64,000 nucleotides of DNA from Ktedonobacter racemifer DSM 44963. Lineage in GTDB: Bacteria; Chloroflexota; Ktedonobacteria; Ktedonobacterales; Ktedonobacteraceae. Shown here piece by piece: positions 59,456-64,000 of the stretch (positions within the stretch are counted from its first letter, which is position 1; every line of letters starts with the position of its first letter). The translations under genes were made by a program, and so were the position numbers. The stretch is from contig NZ_ADVG01000001.1 of the NCBI RefSeq assembly GCF_000178855.1, forward strand, positions 2,143,460 through 2,207,459, written 5' to 3'. Under the pieces are notes generated by a model. That model was not told the origin of the DNA and did not search any database. It saw only the letters and a program-made list of their open reading frames with translations.

Positions 59456-62200
59456 ATGAGAGACGCATCTGATTTCACAGATGGGACCGAGCAGGCCAAA
59501 CCAGCCAATCAACAACAGACAACTCAACCTACACCTAACGCCCCTGCGGCGCCAGGCAAGCAAGGAACTAGTGGCGGCTCTCGGTCCGAAAGCCCTACAC
59601 CAGGCAGCCAGGAACAAGAACAAGAACAGAAAGCAGCTCCTCGGCGTCGTACATCTCCTCCTACCCAAACAGGGCCCCGCCCACAGGGTGATAGGGAGCA
59701 CCCTCCCACTTCACCAGGCGGTCCCGCCACACGGCAAGGTCCTCCGAATCGCGGAGGTGGTTATAGGCCAGCGGGTGGCCCAGGCCCTCAGCAGGGTCCT
59801 TCAGGCGGCAGGCCCGGCAGTTACAGTGGTGGCCCAGGCCCTCAGCAGGGTCCTTCAGGCGGCAGACCCGGTGGCTATAGCGGTGGCCCGGGCGGCAGAC
59901 CCGGGGGCTATAGCGGTGGCCCGGGCGGCAGACCCGGCGGTTATAGCGGTGGCCCGGGCGGCAGGCCCGGCGGTTACAGCGGTGGCCCAGGCGGCAGGCC
60001 CGGTGGCCCAGGCTCAGCAGGTGGCCCGGGCGGCAGGCCCGGCGGTTACAGTGGTGGCCCAGGCGGCAGGCCCGGTGGCCCAGCAGGTGGCCCCTACCGT
60101 CCTCCTCAGGATAGCCTCCACCCCGGCAGTGCTACCCCGGTCACAGAACGCCCTGAGCGCGGCCGTGGACGTGAACGTGACCGCGAACGTGCCGAGCGCA
60201 CAAGTGAACGTACCGTAAGTGAGGGCAGCACGCCTGAGCGCGGACGAGCACCCATTTATAAGAGTCCCCCAGCCAGGCCTGGTGGTGGTACAGCGCCACA
60301 CCGTCCCGCTGGCACGGGAGGACCATCACGTCCCTCTCGCCCCTCGGGTGGATCACGCCCTAGAAGCAACAATGGACATGCACAGCGAACGACTGAGCGT
60401 CGCACGGCTGCGGTCAAGGAAAAGGTCACTGGGCCCGTTACCATTCCACCGCAGATCATCGTAAAAGATCTTGCAGAGCTACTCGACGTCACACCCAATG
60501 AGATCATTCGCCAGTTGATCAAACAGAGTGTCTTCGCCAGCATCAACCAGGTCGTGGAGTACGAGAAAGCGTCCCAGGTTGCAACTGATCTGGGATTTGA
60601 ACCCACTCAGAGCGAGGTCGCGGCGGCAACAGGTGCACGCAAGACCCTATCCGCCAGCGAGGCACAGCAGGCTTCTCGCGACGATCAGGGCATGGTTATC
60701 ACCCCACCAGTGGTGACGATCATGGGTCACGTTGACCATGGTAAAACCTCCTTGCTCGACACCATCCGGAAGACGAAAGTCGCCGCAGGTGAGGCTGGAG
60801 GCATTACCCAGCATATCGGTGCCTACCAGGTTGAGGTCAACGACAAGAAGATTACCTTCCTGGATACTCCCGGTCACGAGGCCTTTACCGCCATGCGCGC
60901 TCGTGGAGCACAGGTGGCCCACGTCGCCATTATCGTGGTCGCAGCCGATGATGGTGTCATGCCGCAGACGCGCGAGGCAATCGACCATGCGCGTGCCGCC
61001 AAGATGCCTATCATTATCGCGCTTAATAAGATTGACCGACCCAACGCCAATCCAGATCGCGTCAAGCAGCAGTTGGTTGAGAACGACGTACTGATCGAAG
61101 AGTTCGGTGGCGAGATCATCTGTGTCCCCATCTCCGCCAAGAAGGGCGAGGGCATCGATGAGCTTCTCGACTATATCCTGCTCGTCGCTGAGTTGCAGGA
61201 CCTGAAGGCCAATCCCAACGTGCCTGCGACTGGCGTCATCATTGAGGCCAAACTGGAGAAAAGCAGTGGTCCTTCGGCCACCGTCCTCGTCCAGCAGGGA
61301 ACACTCAAAATGGGCGATACTATTGTGGTCGGGCCTATCGCCGGTAAAGTACGCGCCATGTTCAATGATCGTGGCAAGCGCGTGCAAAAGGCGCCACCCA
61401 GCACACCAGTCAGCATCCTTGGTTTGCCAGAGGTGCCACAGGCCGGTGACCGCCTGGTGGTGGTCGTTGACGATAAGACTGCTCGCCAGAATGCCCAGAC
61501 TGAGCAGGAGCGCCGTCGACAGGAGAACACCCATCTTGGCCAGGTAAGCCTGGATACGCTCTACACCCAGATGCAGGAAGGCACCGTAAAAGAACTCAAC
61601 GTCGTGCTCAAAAGCGACGTACAGGGATCCGCGGAGGCCATCAAGGGCTCGCTCTCCAAACTGGGCGAGGACAACCTGAAGGTTCGCCTGATTCACGAGG
61701 GTATTGGTAACGTCAGCGAGACTGATGTCCACCTGGCCTCAGCCTCCGGCGCTATCGTCATCGCCTTCAACGTCAAGGCCGATGGCGCGGCTCAGCGCGA
61801 GGCGCAAAAAGAGCACGTCGATATCCGCTACTACAACGTCATCTATAAGCTGATTGACGATATCCAGGCTGCCCTGACTGGTATGCTTGAGCCTGAGTAC
61901 CGCGAGGTAATCGGGGGTCATGCCGAAGTCATGCAGACCTTTAAGGCTGGTCGTAACACCATTATCGCTGGTTGTCGTATCACCGACGGTAGGATCATGC
62001 GTTCCTCACAGGCCCGCGTCCTGCGCAATAAGGACAAGGTCTATGAAGGCAAGGTGGACTCGCTCCGTCGTGGTAAAGACGATGTGCGCGAGGTACTGAC
62101 CGGCTACGAGTGCGGTATTATCCTTGAGGACTTCACCGCTATCGAGGTCGGCGATATCATCGAGGCCTTTGCGCAAGAGCGCGTCATGCCCGGCGCATAA
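59456..62200 (+). CDS. infB: Translation initiation factor IF-2 with Gly/Pro/Arg/Tyr-rich N-terminal repeats
   Basis: A 914-residue GTPase that brings initiator tRNA to the small ribosomal subunit. IF2-N domain about 328-383 ([28 protein letters not shown]), P-loop GHVDHGKTS at about 424, DTPGH, NKID, then domains II, III and C2 to the end. Before IF2-N lies a disordered region (about 1-325) with four exact [11 protein letters not shown] units and two variants (about residues 140-215), then Arg/Glu-rich sequence. ATG at 59456 follows AAGGGAG at nine nt; the longer open frame from 59315 is the leader terminator. The long repeat stretch is unusual for IF-2. Confidence 0.95.
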   Translation: MRDASDFTDGTEQAKPANQQQTTQPTPNAPAAPGKQGTSGGSRSESPTPGSQEQEQEQKAAPRRRTSPPTQTGPRPQGDREHPPTSPGGPATRQGPPNRGGGYRPAGGPGPQQGPSGGRPGSYSGGPGPQQGPSGGRPGGYSGGPGGRPGGYSGGPGGRPGGYSGGPGGRPGGYSGGPGGRPGGPGSAGGPGGRPGGYSGGPGGRPGGPAGGPYRPPQDSLHPGSATPVTERPERGRGRERDRERAERTSERTVSEGSTPERGRAPIYKSPPARPGGGTAPHRPAGTGGPSRPSRPSGGSRPRSNNGHAQRTTERRTAAVKEKVTGPVTIPPQIIVKDLAELLDVTPNEIIRQLIKQSVFASINQVVEYEKASQVATDLGFEPTQSEVAAATGARKTLSASEAQQASRDDQGMVITPPVVTIMGHVDHGKTSLLDTIRKTKVAAGEAGGITQHIGAYQVEVNDKKITFLDTPGHEAFTAMRARGAQVAHVAIIVVAADDGVMPQTREAIDHARAAKMPIIIALNKIDRPNANPDRVKQQLVENDVLIEEFGGEIICVPISAKKGEGIDELLDYILLVAELQDLKANPNVPATGVIIEAKLEKSSGPSATVLVQQGTLKMGDTIVVGPIAGKVRAMFNDRGKRVQKAPPSTPVSILGLPEVPQAGDRLVVVVDDKTARQNAQTEQERRRQENTHLGQVSLDTLYTQMQEGTVKELNVVLKSDVQGSAEAIKGSLSKLGEDNLKVRLIHEGIGNVSETDVHLASASGAIVIAFNVKADGAAQREAQKEHVDIRYYNVIYKLIDDIQAALTGMLEPEYREVIGGHAEVMQTFKAGRNTIIAGCRITDGRIMRSSQARVLRNKDKVYEGKVDSLRRGKDDVREVLTGYECGIILEDFTAIEVGDIIEAFAQERVMPGA
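59875..60096 (+). repeat. 33-bp tandem repeats in infB
   Basis: DNA repeats encoding [11 protein letters not shown], built from variants of GGTGGCCCGGGCGGCAGACC followed by 13 more bases. Copies differ mainly at silent positions, and two have lost the Tyr codon. Such arrays can change number by slippage. Confidence 0.8.
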
Positions 62201-62216
62201 GAACTACAGAGCGATT

Positions 62217-62268
62217 GCGGAAGCGTAGCATGTCTGTCACACCAGGCCATACTACGCTTCCGCCCTTT
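62217..62268 (+). terminator. Terminator-like hairpin between infB and rbfA
   Basis: GCGGAAGCGTAG (62217-62228) pairs exactly with 62252-62263 and CCTTTT follows. It could limit read-through from infB into rbfA. Confidence 0.6.
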
Positions 62269-62312
62269 TCCACTAGATCATCCGTGTGTAGCGAAGAGGA
62301 TGGGACGAGATT

Positions 62313-62699
62313 ATGGCTAACCCACATCGTCAAGAGAAATTGGGCGAATTGATCGCCGCCGAACTTAGCGAACTTATGAGAACACGCGTCAAAGATCCCC
62401 GCGTTGGCTTCGCCAGCATCACCCATGTTGAAGTCAGCGGCGACCTGCGCCATGCCAAGGTTATGGTCAGCGTCATGGGAACCGAGGAGGAACAGGCCGC
62501 GACAATGCAGGGTCTGAAGAACGCCTCAGGCTTCTTGCGCCATGAACTGGCCGAGCGCATTACCTTGCGCTATATGCCAGACCTGGTCTTTAAGCTTGAT
62601 CACTCCATTGCCGAGGGCGCACGCATCCTGGCCCTCATTAACAAGGTCAACCAGGAGGACTCCTCACAACCGACATCATCAACGAACGAGGAAGCATGA
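62313..62699 (+). CDS. rbfA: Ribosome-binding factor A
   Basis: A 128-residue KH-like factor for 30S subunit maturation: RQEKLGELIAAELSELMRTRVKDPRVGFASITHVEVSGDLRHAKVMVSVMG is the family core. It is of normal length, with a short polar tail. GAGGATGGGACGAG provides a ribosome site. It overlaps the next gene by four bases (ATGA), so it is coupled to nrnA. Confidence 0.95.
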   Translation: MANPHRQEKLGELIAAELSELMRTRVKDPRVGFASITHVEVSGDLRHAKVMVSVMGTEEEQAATMQGLKNASGFLRHELAERITLRYMPDLVFKLDHSIAEGARILALINKVNQEDSSQPTSSTNEEA

Positions 62700-63751
62700 G
62701 CCAGACCTATCTAAATCCTACTTTGACCCAGGAGCTTGATGGCCTCCTGGTCCAGCAAGCAATGGCGATGATCCAGCCCGCGCGGCACATCGCCATTCTT
62801 GCGCATGAGCGACCAGATGGGGACTGCCTTGGCTCCTCCCTCGGCCTGGCCCATATGTTGGACCAGCTAGGCAAATACTGCGTGCCAGTCTGCCCAGACG
62901 TGGTGCCACCATCGTTTCACTTTCTGCCTGGCCATGAACGCTTCCAGACAACGCTTGGAGACGAGCAATTTGACCTGGTGATCGCCCTGGATGCCGGCGA
63001 ACTCTACCGCTTTGGCGCGCTGGCTGAACAACACCGGGACTTCCTGGCACGTGTGCCTATCCTGAACATGGATCATCACGTGAGTAGCACTGGCTGTGGC
63101 CAGGTAAATATTATTGACACAGCCTCCGCCGCGACGGCAGAGCTACTGGTGCTCTTTCAGCAGCAGGCGCATCTTCCGCTCACCGGAGAGGCTGCCCAAT
63201 GCCTGCTAACGGGCATGATCACCGATACTGGCTCGTTCCAGTACTCCAACACCTCCGCGCGTACGATGGAATCCGCCGCGGTCACAATACGCGCGGGTGC
63301 TAACGCGGAAACGACGGTTAAACCCCTTTTCCGCACCCATCCCCTGGCCAAGCTGCGCCTACAAGCAGAGGTTTTTAAGCAGGCCCAGACGGCGTGCGAG
63401 GGCCGTCTCATCTGGTCCTACGCCGACGATGCAACCCTGATCACCGCTGGCGCCACTGCGGATATGGATGATAGCTGTGTTGGTACCTTGCGCGATGTCG
63501 AGGGCGTGCTGGTGGCAGCCTTCTTCAAAGCCTATGGCGAGACACAGACCACGCGCATTAGCCTACGAACCTATGAGCCATTCGATGCTGCAGCCTTCTG
63601 CATGCGTCTAGGAGGCGGGGGTCATCCAAGAGCAGCCGGAGCCACGGTAAATCGCCCCCTGGCTGAAGCCATGCCCGAGATTGTCGCGCAGCTAGCCGAG
63701 GAATGCCAGCGCCTGACCAGTCTGGACGCAACAGACACAACTCAATCCTAA
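62696..63751 (+). CDS. nrnA: DHH-family phosphoesterase, NrnA-type (oligoribonuclease / pAp phosphatase)
   Basis: A 351-residue DHH/DHHA1 protein. Metal-binding motifs are [28 protein letters not shown] and [12 protein letters not shown], and the DHHA1 part ends with [15 protein letters not shown]. NrnA degrades short RNAs and can hydrolyse pAp. It sits between rbfA and truB as in many Firmicutes and Chloroflexota. The start overlaps the rbfA stop. Confidence 0.92.
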   Translation: MSQTYLNPTLTQELDGLLVQQAMAMIQPARHIAILAHERPDGDCLGSSLGLAHMLDQLGKYCVPVCPDVVPPSFHFLPGHERFQTTLGDEQFDLVIALDAGELYRFGALAEQHRDFLARVPILNMDHHVSSTGCGQVNIIDTASAATAELLVLFQQQAHLPLTGEAAQCLLTGMITDTGSFQYSNTSARTMESAAVTIRAGANAETTVKPLFRTHPLAKLRLQAEVFKQAQTACEGRLIWSYADDATLITAGATADMDDSCVGTLRDVEGVLVAAFFKAYGETQTTRISLRTYEPFDAAAFCMRLGGGGHPRAAGATVNRPLAEAMPEIVAQLAEECQRLTSLDATDTTQS

Positions 63752-63767
63752 ACTTCAAGAGGTTTTA

Positions 63768-64000
63768 ATGGACGGAATTCTCAATATCAATAAGCCGCTT
63801 GGCATGACCTCGCATGATGTCGTGGCACGCGTGCGCAAGTTGCTCAAGCAGAGGCGTGTCGGGCACGCCGGGACGCTCGATCCAGCCGCCAGCGGCGTGC
63901 TTCCTATCTGCGTGGGACTGGGCACGCGCGTCGCGGAGTATCTTAGCGAGAGCGGCAAGGCGTACCAGGCGGAGATTATCTTTGGCATCGCGACCGATAC
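63768..64000 (+). CDS. truB: tRNA pseudouridine-55 synthase, 5' part (runs off the window)
   Basis: The first 77 codons: [24 protein letters not shown] followed by [19 protein letters not shown], which holds the catalytic Asp in the GTLDP motif. AGAGG precedes ATG by about 6 nt. The rest lies beyond the window edge. It ends the standard cluster with rbfA. Confidence 0.95.
   Translation, partial: MDGILNINKPLGMTSHDVVARVRKLLKQRRVGHAGTLDPAASGVLPICVGLGTRVAEYLSESGKAYQAEIIFGIATD

Noticed and set aside
60647..61732. Long minus-strand open frame (361 codons) opposite infB
   Set aside because: Shadow of infB codon usage; no start site or motif.
1..64000. tRNA or rRNA genes
   Set aside because: No T-loop GGTTCGAATC-type signals in cloverleaf context and no rRNA-like sequence were seen on either strand by eye; a tRNAscan run would be decisive.

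Overview
The window reads as a chromosome segment of a Chloroflexota bacterium, most likely of the Ktedonobacteria type. This is an inference from gene content recalled without a database search: a moderately GC-rich genome, a PatA-like REC/DUF4388/roadblock regulator, several unrelated tnpB genes, menaquinone synthesis with a cytochrome bd oxidase, an EtfD-type ETF:menaquinone oxidoreductase and paired YbdK-family ligases. No rRNA, tRNA, CRISPR array or prophage was seen.

Layout. 0-8 kb: a DUF4139 protein, homoserine dehydrogenase, a PLP enzyme, a 2'-5' RNA ligase-like protein and two YbdK-family ligases. 8-23 kb: metH, two small membrane-protein genes, a carotenoid oxygenase, an IS607-type tnpB with a tnpA relic, a Uma2 nuclease, cysS and a penicillin acylase. 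23-30 kb: a frameshifted tnpB inside what was probably the acylase terminator, a gene-free stretch with structured-RNA candidates, then an XRE regulator followed by a small membrane protein, an NfeD-like protein, a flotillin and a PspA homologue. 30-42 kb: a 734-residue REC/DUF4388/roadblock protein, rpiA, a complete ECF transporter operon (S, A, A', T), a histidine phosphatase, menA, a PRC-barrel protein and another tnpB. 42-57 kb: cydAB, small enzymes, etfBA with an EtfD-like Fe-S oxidoreductase, a CorC/HlyC-type protein, a methyltransferase/kinase pair, an acyl-CoA dehydrogenase and a fourth tnpB. 57-64 kb: the translation cluster nusA-ylxR-infB-rbfA-nrnA-truB (truB runs off the end).

How it fits together. 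Acyl-CoA dehydrogenase, ETF, the EtfD-like protein, MenA and CydAB can be joined into one route from acyl-CoA to menaquinone to oxygen. The XRE/NfeD/flotillin/PspA block looks like an envelope-stress or membrane-domain unit. The ECF operon has all four parts, but its sequence deviations fall on one of the two composite ATPase sites.

Most unusual signals. (1) A family of gene-end elements: a conserved GC-rich mini-hairpin of about 21 nt next to a long, usually perfect palindrome (25-33 bp arms, three-base loop) whose sequence differs at each locus. (2) A long infB leader with its own promoter, an intrinsic terminator and an upstream segment that could pair with the terminator's 5' arm. (3) A compact three-way-junction RNA candidate between nusA and ylxR. 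(4) Gly/Pro/Arg/Tyr repeats in IF2. (5) Four dissimilar tnpB genes, none with an intact tnpA. All structural calls were made by eye.
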